Assembly: GCA_945877725.1 (NCBI GenBank)
Contig: CAMDXR010000079.1
Location: 1-10,810, forward strand
Reading direction: 5' to 3'
From: Limnohabitans sp. Rim8
GTDB taxonomy: Bacteria > Pseudomonadota > Gammaproteobacteria > Burkholderiales > Burkholderiaceae_C
Length of the DNA: 10,810 nt
Shown here: positions 1-7,070 of the stretch, in pieces
Numbering within the stretch: the stretch's first letter is position 1
Layout: every line of letters begins with the position of its first letter
Notes under the pieces: generated by a model
What the model saw: the letters and a program-made list of their open reading frames with translations, nothing else
Told to the model about the DNA's origin: nothing
The model's database searches: none
Program-made: the position numbers and the translations under genes

Positions 1-83
1 GCAGCCACCTGGCCACCCCTGACCAGCCTGACCGCTTCCATCTTGAATTCCAGCGTGTAACGCGCCCGTTTCGTGTCGCTCAT
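1..83 (-). mobile_element. IS3-family transposase OrfA, N-terminal fragment (cut by window edge)
   Basis: The minus strand reads an ATG at 83-81 followed by MSDTKRARYTLEFKMEAVRL and then VRGGQVA before the window ends. This is the typical opening of IS3-family OrfA, the helix-turn-helix DNA-binding half of the OrfAB transposase; the YTLEFKxEAVRLV block is its recognisable start. A good ribosome binding site (AGGAG, minus strand, 91-95) lies seven bases before the ATG, which supports this start. Only 27 codons are visible, so it cannot be said whether the element is intact. Its outer end must lie somewhere to the right of 100, but I could not identify the terminal inverted repeat with confidence. 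Confidence 0.75.
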
Positions 84-450
84 CTCTTCTCTCCTAAAAC
101 TGATTCTGAACCATCAGCTAAGGAGTGCGTTTCTCGGGGGCAAGGTCAATACCAATCCAATCATCATTTCAATAATCAATGAATAACCTTATCAGTTATT
201 TGTATCTAGTGCAAATTAATTGGTTTTTTTATGAGCGATAGTGATTGCAAAAGCAGAAAAATGCCATTGGGGATCACGGTCCAAACAATGAAATCCGTTC
301 GCAAGAATGCTTGTTTACTGGCCGAACCTTTTGACGGGTCGTGAAGGGCATTCAGTGTGAATCTGAACTGAGTTATTGCCTGTTAAGTAAACACTGCAAA
401 AGTCCCGCCTCTGTGTGCTTGGCGTAAGCCCCGCCGTGCATCATTGACCC
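84..450. other. Non-coding spacer between two insertion sequence remnants
   Basis: This 367-base stretch holds the 5' leader of the IS3 OrfA on its left. It then has a markedly AT-rich block (about 140-240, including runs of A/T and a T7 tract at 224-230) and presumably the left end of the IS5-like element on its right, somewhere in 360-400. The only plus-strand open frame worth noting starts at 231 (37 codons, ending at 344). It has no ribosome binding site and no recognisable sequence, so it is not called. I see no tRNA, repeat array or convincing terminator. Confidence 0.5.
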
Positions 451-1409
451 ATGAAACAAGCCAACCTTGATTTGAGCCTGGGCGTGAAGAAAACTCGCAA
501 GCGCGAGTTCCTTGATCAGATGGACAAACTCGTTCCATGGCAGGCTTTAATCGAATTGATCGCGCCTTACTACCCTGAAGGCAAAAAAGGACGCCCTCTT
601 TTTCATTGGCAACCATGCTGCGCACGCACTTTTTGCAACAGTGGTTCACCTTGTCGGACCCGGGCACGGAGGATGCGTTCTTTGATGTGCCTTTGTATCG
701 GTAATTTGCCCAGCTCCAAGAGTTCTCGCGCATGCCCGACGAGAGCACTATCTTGCGGTTTCGTCATCGGCTGGAAAAGCACAAGCTGGCCGAGCAAATC
801 CTAGCCACCGTCAACGACTTGCTGATCGAGCGCGGTTTGTTGCTCAAGACGGGCACCGTCGTGGACGCCACGCTCATAGCGGCTCCCAGCTCCACCAAGA
901 ACAACGACAAAGCCCGCGACCCTGAGATGCACTCCAGCCAAAAAGGCAACCAGTGGCACTTTGGCATGAAGGCCCACATTGGCGCGGATGCTGACTCTGG
1001 TCTTGTGCACACCGTGCGGGGCACGTCGGGCAATGTTCACGACGTACTCGAGGGCAACAGCTTGCTGCATGGTCAAGAAGTGGATGCGTATGGCGATGCC
1101 GGTTATTAGGGCATCCACAAACGTCCCGATGCCAAATCCGGCGTGACATGGCACGTTGCCATGCGCCCAGGCAAACGCAGGGCCTTGGACAAGAGCGATC
1201 CGCTTGACCAGCTGACAGACAAGATTGAAAAAGCCAAGGCCAGTGTTCGGGCCAAGGTGGAGCATCCGTTTCGGGCGATCAAGCGCCAGTTTGGTTATGT
1301 CAAAACGCGCTACCGTGGTTTGAAGAAGAACACGGCGCAGTTGATTACCTTGTTTGCTCTGTCCAATTTGTGGATGGTGCGGACCAAGTTGCAAGGGGCG
1401 CAGGGATGA
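451..1409 (+). pseudogene. IS5-family transposase, inactivated by a frameshift and two stop codons
   Basis: Joined across frames, the product would be about 319 aa and follows IS5-group DDE transposases from end to end: an opening with KTRKREFLDQMDKLVPWQAL, then LRFRHRLEKHKLAEQ, VDATLIAAPSSTKN, the block RDPEMHSSQKGNQWHFGMKA, DAGY, and RVEHPFRAIKRQFG. The DDE residues are visible as D in VDAT, D in DAGY and E in VEHPFR. Three lesions break it. A one-base deletion near 597-603 shifts the frame (PLF is followed out of frame by LATMLRTHFLQQW). A TAA at 702-704 stands in YR*FAQL, and a TAG at 1107-1109 in GY*GIHKR. Both stops are consistent with C-to-T changes of a glutamine codon. It cannot make active transposase. 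Terminal inverted repeats could not be fixed; TCTGAA occurs at 362-367 and, inverted, at 1554-1559, but the flanking match is poor. Confidence 0.93.
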
Positions 1410-1669
1410 GTGCGTCTGCTGCAGGGGTAAATGGTGCCGCCCAAGGCCAAAAGAGGGTTAAACGACTCGAAAAGCGGTGCCAAACTCGGCAGATTGAGCC
1501 GAAAACGCGGGAAGTTGAAATCGACGGCCATTTGACATGACCTGTGGCGAATTATTCAGACCATCCCTAACTCCAAATAGTTCAGGTGATTGTCCGAAGC
1601 CTCATGGCGTCAATGTTGGATTGGCGCTGTCAAGGTGAATGCCATCGGTCGTACCGCCTTCACACCGCC
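1410..1669. other. Non-coding region between IS5 remnant and regulator gene
   Basis: These 260 bases contain the 3' untranslated tail of the IS5-like element and the region downstream of the minus-strand regulator. No gene on either strand is supported. CTAA at 1567-1570 fits the four-base YTAR target duplication preferred by IS5 elements, so the right end of the element could lie just before it, but no matching copy is evident on the left. A short imperfect tandem repeat (ACCGCCTTCAC, then ACCGCCTCAC) lies at about 1653-1674, over the regulator's stop codon. I see no clear rho-independent terminator for the regulator. Confidence 0.45.
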
Positions 1670-2479
1670 TCACAGCAACAGCCGTGCCAGGGTTTGTAGC
1701 TGAGGGCCGATCTGTGTAATCAGCCATTCGCGGTTGAGCGCTTTGCCTTGAAATGAACAATTTACTGAAGCGGGTTCTCCTCGATCAATTCGCCCCAGCG
1801 GAACTGCAACGGCCTGCACATCCTCGTAAATTTCACCTACAGACACGCAGCAGCCATGGCGCGGATATTCGGCCACATTGCGAAGCAACTCGTCTTCATG
1901 GCGATCCCATTCATGCGGCACCTTAAGACGCAGTTGGTTGAGCAAGGCCTCGCGCTCGGCCAGCGTGCACGACATCAGGAAAGCTCTGCCAATGGCTGTA
2001 CCGACCATGGAGTGTGAGGTCCCGACATCCAGAGGATAGATACGTTTGTTGTCAGACCGGATCGCCTCGATGTAGACGATGTTGAATCGATCTCGGATAC
2101 CAATCGACACCGACCCGCCCGTTTTGTGTGCGAGATCCAGCATCAACGGCCGTGCACGTCGGCGAATGTTGAACAACTCAAGCATTGGGTGAGCCAACGA
2201 GATGACCGCTGAGCCGAGCCGGTACTTGCCTTGGTACTCATCTTGCGCCAAATAACCCATGGATACCAAGGTGTAGGTGAGGCGCGAGATGGTGGCAGCT
2301 GGCAACTGCATTCTTCGCGCAAGTTCACGGTTACCAAGGACCGGATCTAGGGGCGTAAAACAGCGCAACAATTCCATTCCCCTCGCCAAGGTTGTGGCGA
2401 ACTGGCGATCACCCGCGTGCTCAAGCAGGGTGAAGGGCGTGCGGTAGATCGGGCTGGAGATTTTTAATTTGTTTGTCAT
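1670..2479 (-). CDS. IclR-family transcriptional regulator
   Basis: A 269-residue protein of the usual IclR length. The N-terminal winged helix-turn-helix spans about residues 28-90, with the recognition region NRELARRMQLPAATISRLTY at 50-69 and the wing GYLAQDEYQGKYRLGSAV. The C-terminal effector-binding domain covers about 105-265, with blocks GGSVSIGIRDRFNIVYIEAI, VGTAIGRAFLMS and CCVSVGEIYEDVQAVAVPLG. IclR proteins bind DNA as dimers or tetramers and respond to a small aromatic or carboxylic effector. The open frame reaches back to 2635, but I place the start at the ATG at 2479-2477. Family similarity begins soon after it, and a sigma70-like promoter (-35 at 2523-2518, -10 at 2500-2495, minus strand) would start transcription just upstream. 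That leaves almost no leader and no Shine-Dalgarno sequence. It is divergent from the oxygenase/ligase cluster and is its likely local regulator; activator or repressor is not decidable. Confidence 0.9.
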   Translation of the reverse strand: MTNKLKISSPIYRTPFTLLEHAGDRQFATTLARGMELLRCFTPLDPVLGNRELARRMQLPAATISRLTYTLVSMGYLAQDEYQGKYRLGSAVISLAHPMLELFNIRRRARPLMLDLAHKTGGSVSIGIRDRFNIVYIEAIRSDNKRIYPLDVGTSHSMVGTAIGRAFLMSCTLAEREALLNQLRLKVPHEWDRHEDELLRNVAEYPRHGCCVSVGEIYEDVQAVAVPLGRIDRGEPASVNCSFQGKALNREWLITQIGPQLQTLARLLL

Positions 2480-2499
2480 ATTGAAACGAATGTCAATAT
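2478..2499. promoter_or_regulatory. Inverted repeat over the IclR start codon and -10 box (possible autoregulatory operator)
   Basis: ATATTG at 2478-2483 and its exact reverse complement CAATAT at 2494-2499 flank a ten-base spacer. The repeat covers the regulator's predicted -10 element, start site and ATG. A protein bound here would block the regulator's own transcription, and IclR proteins commonly repress their own genes. Arms of six bases in AT-rich DNA are short enough to arise by chance. Confidence 0.3.
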
Positions 2500-2523
2500 A
2501 TCGAAATACTGTGGCGGCATCAA
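2495..2523 (-). promoter_or_regulatory. Sigma70-like promoter for the IclR gene
   Basis: On the minus strand, TTGATG (2523-2518) and TATATT (2500-2495) are separated by exactly 17 bases. They match the -35 consensus at four of six and the -10 consensus at five of six positions. Predicted initiation about seven bases downstream falls only some ten bases before the ATG at 2479, giving a very short leader. This placement argues against the longer upstream starts of the regulator frame. Confidence 0.5.
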
Positions 2524-2549
2524 GTGCGGTGTCTCCTAACATGACTGTT

Positions 2550-2567
2550 ATGTCTTTCATAAGACAT
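2550..2567. promoter_or_regulatory. Perfect 7+4+7 inverted repeat upstream of oxygenase 1
   Basis: ATGTCTT (2550-2556) and AAGACAT (2561-2567) are exact reverse complements around TCAT. The 18-base element ends 15 bases before the oxygenase ATG at 2583 and just before its GAGA ribosome binding site (2574-2577). Its size suits an IclR-type dimer site. Alternatively the transcript could fold into a small hairpin beside the ribosome binding site. The half-site ATGTC also occurs at 2490-2494, next to the other inverted repeat, so two related sites may be present in the divergent region. Confidence 0.4.
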
Positions 2568-2582
2568 TTAACTGAGACAAAA

Positions 2583-4025
2583 ATGCAAATTAACGATCTG
2601 CCCCTGCACGACATTCCGGCCCTCAGTGGTAACAATGCCCCGGTTCAGCAAGAAGATACCTTTGAAAACATGACTGTCATAGGGCAGGTGCCTGCCGACC
2701 TCAACGGTCTTTATGTCCGCAATGGTCCTAACGCCTACTACCCCCCTGAATGGCGCTACCACGCCTACGATGGTGACGGCATGTTGCATGCCGTTCGATT
2801 CAAAAATGGCCATGTGAGTTACCGCAACCGCTGGGTGCAAACCAGTGCCTTGCAACAAGAGCAGGCTGCCGGTCATTCAATTTGGAAAGGTCTGAAAGAG
2901 CCCTGGAACAAAGACAGGCCGGATGAACCACTAAAAAACACCGCCAATACCGATGTGAAATACCATGCAGGCCGCTTGATCAGCATGTGGTACCGCTCAG
3001 GACTGCCTTATGCGGTGGATCCCGAAACGCTCGATACTTTGGGCAAGGCTGACTACGATGGGGCCATTACCCGCATATCTGCCCATTCCCGGCCAGACGA
3101 GCACACTGGCGAATTGTTATTTTTTGACTACGACCTCAAGCCACCCTACATGACCTATGGGGTGATTGGCCCAGACCGCAAGTTACGGCACAAGATAGAG
3201 ATACCGCTCCATGGCCCAGGTCTGCCGCACGACATGGCCTTGACCGAGCACTACACCATCTTGCACGACTTTCCCCTTAAACCCGATCCGGAAGCCCTGG
3301 CTGCTGGTCGCTACAAAGTGCGCTTCTTTGAGGACCAACCAAGCCGCTTTGCGGTCGTGCCCCGCTATGGCCAGGCCAGCGAAATCCGTTGGTTCACGGC
3401 CAAGCCCGCCTACATGCTGCATGTCGTCAACGCCTGGGAGGATGGCGATGAGGTGGTGATGTTGGGCACCCCTTACCGCTTGCACCATGACGACCAGGGG
3501 CGCCCCGATGCACGCCGACTGGAGCGCACCATTCACCTGCGCCAGCGCGACTTTTTACTTTACGAATGGCGCTTTAACTTGAAGACCGGACAGACCCATG
3601 AACGCGCAATAGACGATGTGCTGAACACCGAGTTTCCAGTCATCAACAGCTTGTATCAGGGACGGAAAAATCAGTATTCCTACCATGTGCTCTTTCCGCA
3701 AGGTGGGCGCGAAGAACCGCGTTTCCCCGGTCTGGTCAAGTACGACTTAGAGACCGGGGGCTACATTGCGTTCAGCGCTGGCCCGCAGTATTTCTACAAC
3801 GAACCGGGCTTCGCGCCAAGGGACAACGCACAAACTGAAGACGACGGTTATCTGGTCAGTTTCGTCTGGAATCCCAAGGAGCAACGTTCAGAGATCCAGA
3901 TTTTCGACTGCAAAGATGCACGACTGGCGCAAGGCCCCGTGGCGCGGGTACTGCTGCCAAGGCGTGTGCCACATGGCTTTCACGCCACTTTTGTTAGCCA
4001 GAAGACGATGGACCGTTGGAATTAA
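2583..4025 (+). CDS. Carotenoid cleavage oxygenase family protein (oxygenase 1)
   Basis: A 480-residue protein of the carotenoid/lignostilbene dioxygenase (RPE65-like) family: seven-bladed beta-propeller, non-haem Fe(II) enzymes that use O2 to split a C=C bond into two carbonyl products. The opening GQVPADLNGLYVRNGPN and the block AYDGDGMLHAVRF are family hallmarks. The four iron histidines are assigned as H168 (ISAHSRP), H216 (LPHDMALTE), H280 (YMLHVVNAWEDGDE) and H467 (GFHATFV), with second-shell E407 (NEPGFAPR). The segment corresponding to the LALKED region of lignostilbene dioxygenases reads ISMWYRSGLPY, so the phenol-binding lysine appears absent. No signal peptide is seen, so it is probably cytoplasmic. 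The frame opens at 2469, but the ATG at 2583 with an upstream GAGA and a normal family N-terminus is the better start. It is first in the run, ten bases ahead of the ligase. The substrate is unknown. Confidence 0.92.
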   Translation: MQINDLPLHDIPALSGNNAPVQQEDTFENMTVIGQVPADLNGLYVRNGPNAYYPPEWRYHAYDGDGMLHAVRFKNGHVSYRNRWVQTSALQQEQAAGHSIWKGLKEPWNKDRPDEPLKNTANTDVKYHAGRLISMWYRSGLPYAVDPETLDTLGKADYDGAITRISAHSRPDEHTGELLFFDYDLKPPYMTYGVIGPDRKLRHKIEIPLHGPGLPHDMALTEHYTILHDFPLKPDPEALAAGRYKVRFFEDQPSRFAVVPRYGQASEIRWFTAKPAYMLHVVNAWEDGDEVVMLGTPYRLHHDDQGRPDARRLERTIHLRQRDFLLYEWRFNLKTGQTHERAIDDVLNTEFPVINSLYQGRKNQYSYHVLFPQGGREEPRFPGLVKYDLETGGYIAFSAGPQYFYNEPGFAPRDNAQTEDDGYLVSFVWNPKEQRSEIQIFDCKDARLAQGPVARVLLPRRVPHGFHATFVSQKTMDRWN

Positions 4026-4035
4026 GGGATTCGTC

Positions 4036-5787
4036 ATGATTTTGGTCCCACAAGAGCGCATAGACCACTATGTCAGGCTGGGTTGGTGGGGTGAGCTGAC
4101 TCTGGCTGAGCGCTTTATTGAAATAGCTGAGCAGCAGCCACAGGCGCTGGCCGTTGCCGATCCGCCCAATCGGCTGGCCATCAGTGACCAGGCCCCGGAG
4201 CGCTGGAGCTGGCTGGAGCTGTTGACGCAAGTGGGGCGCTGGTCGGCCTGGTTGCAGGCGCAGGGCCTGCACAAGGACGATGTGCTGGTCATGCAGCTGC
4301 CCAACGGTGTGGACATGCATGCGATTTATCTTGCCTGTGCGGTGAGTGGCATTGTGGTCTCCCCCGTTCCAGTGCAATACCGGGCTCACGAGCTCGCGCA
4401 TGTGTTGCAGATCACGCAGGCACGGATGGCCATCACAACCCTCAGGGTCAATGGTTTTGATCAAGCGCGCGTGTGGTCGAATTTGGCTGAAGCCCAGGAT
4501 GGGGTGCCGCCTGTCTGGGCGCTGGGCAATGCCAACGCCCCCGATTGGCCGTTAGGCGTTTTACCGCTTCAGCCTGAACTCGATAACACCAGTGCATGGA
4601 CAGCAGAGGACATGCGTCAGCACATGCTGGCCATCAGCCTGAGCGCTCATGATGTGCTGACCATCTGCTGGACTTCGGGTACGGAAGCTTCTCCTAAGGG
4701 CGTACCACGCAACCACAACGAATGGTTAATTGTGGGTCAGTCGGTGGTGGATGCTGGGCAACTGCAGGCAGGAGCCCGACTGCTCATTCCTTTTCCCTTC
4801 GTCAACATGGCCGGGCTTTCAACCAGCCTGGCAGCTTGGTTGATAGTGGGGGGTGAATTGCACCACCATCATCCGTTTGACCTGGATGTGTTCACTGAGC
4901 AACTGCGGTGCGACGCGATGGACTACACCGTGGCGGCACCAGCGGTGCTAAGTTTGCTGCTTAAAGAGCCGAAAAAATTGCAAGGCATCGACCTGTCCCG
5001 TTTGAAGCGCGTGGGCTCGGGCGGTGGCCCTGTTGCTGAATGGCTGGTGGAGCAATGCGCTGAAAAACTGGGCGTCGAGGTGGTGAACTATTTTGGCTCC
5101 AATGAAGGGGCCGCGCTTTCGTCAGCTCCGCAAGATGTACCTAACCGGCGTCAGCGGGCCAATTATTTTCCGCGTATTGGGGTGGACGGTTTTAATTGGT
5201 CACTCTCGAATTCCCGAAAAATTCGTACCCGGCTGGTGAGCTTGGACACCGAAACCGACATCACTACGCCGGGTCAAATTGGAGAGTTACGGTTTGTGGG
5301 GCCAACGATTTTTAGCGGTTACTACCGTTCGCCCGAGTTGACTGCTCGCGCTTTTGATGCGCAGGGCTATTACCGAACCGGAGATTTATTTGAGATCGCA
5401 GGCGAGCGCAGCCAGTTTTACCGTTTTGCTGGCCGGCACAAAGACATCGTGGTGCGTGGCGGCATGAACATTTCCTGCGAAGAGGTCGAAAATTTGCTGT
5501 TGTCCCATCCCAAGGTGCGCGAGGCGGCTGTCATCGGTTGCCCTGACGCTTTGTTGGGTGAGCGCTTGTGTGCTGTGGTGGTGATCCTGAATGGCCAGGA
5601 GCTGGAGCTGCCCGAATTGTTGAAACACCTCAAAGAGGTGGAGCAGGTGGCGGCCTTCAAGTTGCCAGAGCGCTTGTTGATCTTGCCCGAACTGCCACGT
5701 AATCCAGTGGGTAAAGTGCTTAAGCGAAAGCTGCGCGAGCAACTTTTCTCAAACGTATCCCCCACTTTGGCGGAGACGACCGCATGA
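4036..5787 (+). CDS. AMP-forming acyl-CoA ligase (ANL superfamily)
   Basis: A 583-residue adenylate-forming enzyme that would activate a carboxylic acid with ATP and join it to CoA. Core motifs appear in order: the phosphate-binding loop TSGTEASPKGVPRNHNE (213-229), NYFGSNEG (351-358), YRTGDLF (446-452), the hinge GRHKDIVVRGGMNIS (466-480) and C-terminal NPVGKVLKRK (556-565) with catalytic Lys560. The N-terminus (ERIDHYVRLGWWGELTLAERF) and overall pattern resemble the 2,3-dihydroxybenzoate-AMP ligase/aryl- and medium-chain acyl-CoA ligase branch more than long-chain FadD, but substrate cannot be assigned. An unusual HHHH lies at 276-279. The open frame extends back to 3766 inside oxygenase 1; the ATG at 4036 is preferred because AAGGG (4023-4027) precedes it and family sequence begins there. 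Its stop overlaps the next ATG (ATGA at 5784-5787). It probably activates acids produced by the oxygenases or imported through the receptor. Confidence 0.92.
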   Translation: MILVPQERIDHYVRLGWWGELTLAERFIEIAEQQPQALAVADPPNRLAISDQAPERWSWLELLTQVGRWSAWLQAQGLHKDDVLVMQLPNGVDMHAIYLACAVSGIVVSPVPVQYRAHELAHVLQITQARMAITTLRVNGFDQARVWSNLAEAQDGVPPVWALGNANAPDWPLGVLPLQPELDNTSAWTAEDMRQHMLAISLSAHDVLTICWTSGTEASPKGVPRNHNEWLIVGQSVVDAGQLQAGARLLIPFPFVNMAGLSTSLAAWLIVGGELHHHHPFDLDVFTEQLRCDAMDYTVAAPAVLSLLLKEPKKLQGIDLSRLKRVGSGGGPVAEWLVEQCAEKLGVEVVNYFGSNEGAALSSAPQDVPNRRQRANYFPRIGVDGFNWSLSNSRKIRTRLVSLDTETDITTPGQIGELRFVGPTIFSGYYRSPELTARAFDAQGYYRTGDLFEIAGERSQFYRFAGRHKDIVVRGGMNISCEEVENLLLSHPKVREAAVIGCPDALLGERLCAVVVILNGQELELPELLKHLKEVEQVAAFKLPERLLILPELPRNPVGKVLKRKLREQLFSNVSPTLAETTA

Positions 5788-6062
5788 AGTCCTTGCTTCT
5801 TCTGATCCCCAGCACGCTCAACAGTGCCAGGATCAGTCGCCGTTTCGACCCTCGACAGGCAATGGGGACTTTGAAACTGCCTGTGCACGTCATTTTTGGT
5901 CGCCAAGATCGAATCACACAACCTGCTTTGTCGCTGACGCTGGCCGACACCATTTCCGTATCCAACTTGCAATGGGTTGCCGATGCGGGCCACATGCTAA
6001 CTCTGGCGAATCCTCGCGCCCGCGGGGCAGTTTTTCCTCAGATGCTGCTTGGCAGCGAATAG
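5784..6062 (+). pseudogene. Alpha/beta-hydrolase, C-terminal remnant
   Basis: This 92-residue frame aligns in style with the last third of alpha/beta-hydrolases: FDPRQAMGTLKLPVHVIFGRQDRITQPAL supplies the strand and acid loop, with the likely catalytic Asp in GRQDR, and WVADAGHMLTLANP supplies the catalytic His in AGHM. The nucleophile elbow (GxSxG), the oxyanion strand and the first roughly 170-200 residues expected for the family are missing. Nothing in the preceding ligase gene encodes them. Its ATG overlaps the ligase stop as ATGA, an arrangement expected of a real, translationally coupled gene, so the simplest reading is an in-frame internal deletion of a once complete operon member. It is unlikely to be a hydrolase. 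A small expressed protein of other function cannot be excluded. Confidence 0.75.
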
Positions 6063-6089
6063 TCATTTCATAAACAACGGAGACAAACC

Positions 6090-7070
6090 ATGCAAAAACG
6101 TCATTTTCTCAAGCTCGCCAGCACGGCTGCCGCAAGTGCCTTATGGCCTGCTTCCAGAGCATTTGCTCAAACTTTCCCCGATCGCCCCGTGCGTGTGGTG
6201 GTCCCGTTTGCCGCGGGCAATACTCTGGATGCAGCCTTACGCCAAGTGGCCGAAGAGTTTAAAAAAAGCACGGGGCAATCGATGATCGTGGACAACAAAC
6301 CTGGCGGCTCAGGTTTCATTGCGGCTCAGGCTGTCATGAATGCGGCACCCGACGGTTACACCTTGCTGATGCCCAACACCAGCATGCTGACTATCAACCC
6401 CCATACCTTCAGCCGTTTGCCCTATGACCCTGAGCGCAGTTTTCGCCAGGTGACCGGCTTTGTGGGCGCTTCTATGGTGATGGCCGTGCACAGCAGCGTG
6501 CCCGCCAACAACTTGAAAGAGTTTGTGGCATGGGCCAAGACCCAGCCTAAGGTGGCCTATGCGTCTTTCACGGCAGGCAACTCGTCTCACTTCGCCGGCG
6601 TCATTCTCAATCAGCGCGCTGGCATCGATATGTTGCATGTGCCCTTCAACGGTACACCGCCCGCTGTGCAAAACTTGATCAGCGGCGAAGTCAATGCCGC
6701 TTTCTTGCCGCTGCTGGCGGTCAAGCCGCATCTGGAGGCAGGGCGGGTGAAAGTGATCGCCATTACCAGCCCCGCCCGATCACCACTTTTACCGGCGGTT
6801 GCCACATTCAAAGAGCAAGGTTTCCCCAGCTTGGAAATTTTCATCTGGTCATCAATTGCTGCTCCTGCAGGCACGCCGGATGCTGTGATTCAGAAGCTCA
6901 ATGTCGAGATCAACAAAGCCATGCTGACGCCCGAGGTTCGGGAAAAATGGCGTGCCATGGATTTCAATGCGCTGGCCATGAGCCCGGAACAGATTAAAAG
7001 CTTTATTGCCGCTGACTACACGCGCTGGGCCGAGGCGGTCAAAATTTCCGGCTTCAAGGCCACCGAATGA
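6090..7070 (+). CDS. Bug/TctC-family periplasmic solute-binding receptor
   Basis: A 326-residue protein of the tripartite tricarboxylate transporter receptor (Bug) family, which captures small carboxylated compounds in the periplasm. An N-terminal signal peptide is clear: KR at residues 3-4, a hydrophobic Ala-rich core, and a likely cut after AFA (26/27). Family blocks follow: PVRVVVPFAAGNTLDAALRQ, DNKPGGSGFIAAQAV, PDGYTLLMPNTS, LHVPFNGTPPAVQNLISGEV and a C-terminal AAPAGTPDAVIQKLN segment. A strong ribosome binding site (CGGAGA, 6078-6083) precedes the ATG. The membrane partners TctA and TctB are not in the window; orphan receptors of this family are common in Burkholderiales. Its last codon overlaps the next ATG (ATGA at 7067-7070). 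Its placement suggests it delivers, or signals the presence of, the pathway's substrate. Confidence 0.93.
   Translation: MQKRHFLKLASTAAASALWPASRAFAQTFPDRPVRVVVPFAAGNTLDAALRQVAEEFKKSTGQSMIVDNKPGGSGFIAAQAVMNAAPDGYTLLMPNTSMLTINPHTFSRLPYDPERSFRQVTGFVGASMVMAVHSSVPANNLKEFVAWAKTQPKVAYASFTAGNSSHFAGVILNQRAGIDMLHVPFNGTPPAVQNLISGEVNAAFLPLLAVKPHLEAGRVKVIAITSPARSPLLPAVATFKEQGFPSLEIFIWSSIAAPAGTPDAVIQKLNVEINKAMLTPEVREKWRAMDFNALAMSPEQIKSFIAADYTRWAEAVKISGFKATE

Noticed and set aside
231..344. 37-codon plus-strand open frame in the left spacer
   Set aside because: No ribosome binding site (a T7 run precedes it) and no recognisable sequence.
801..1394. Long minus-strand open frame (197 codons) over the IS5 remnant
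   Set aside because: It is antisense to well-conserved transposase sequence; its residues are unlike any family I recognise and reflect the codon pattern of the real strand.
362..1559. TCTGAA near both sides of the IS5 remnant as terminal inverted repeats
   Set aside because: Only six bases match in inverted orientation, flanking bases disagree, and no matching target duplication is visible on the left.
2469..2582. Upstream extension of oxygenase 1 (start at 2469)
   Set aside because: The added residues do not resemble the family N-terminus, overlap the regulator start and its control repeats, and have no ribosome binding site; the ATG at 2583 fits better.
2480..2635. Upstream extension of the IclR frame (start at 2635 or at 2542)
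   Set aside because: The extension overlaps the oxygenase 1 coding start, is not family-like, and lies upstream of the best promoter for the regulator.
3766..4035. N-terminal extension of the acyl-CoA ligase inside oxygenase 1
   Set aside because: It is an out-of-frame reading of oxygenase 1 codons; ligase-like sequence starts only at 4036, after AAGGG.
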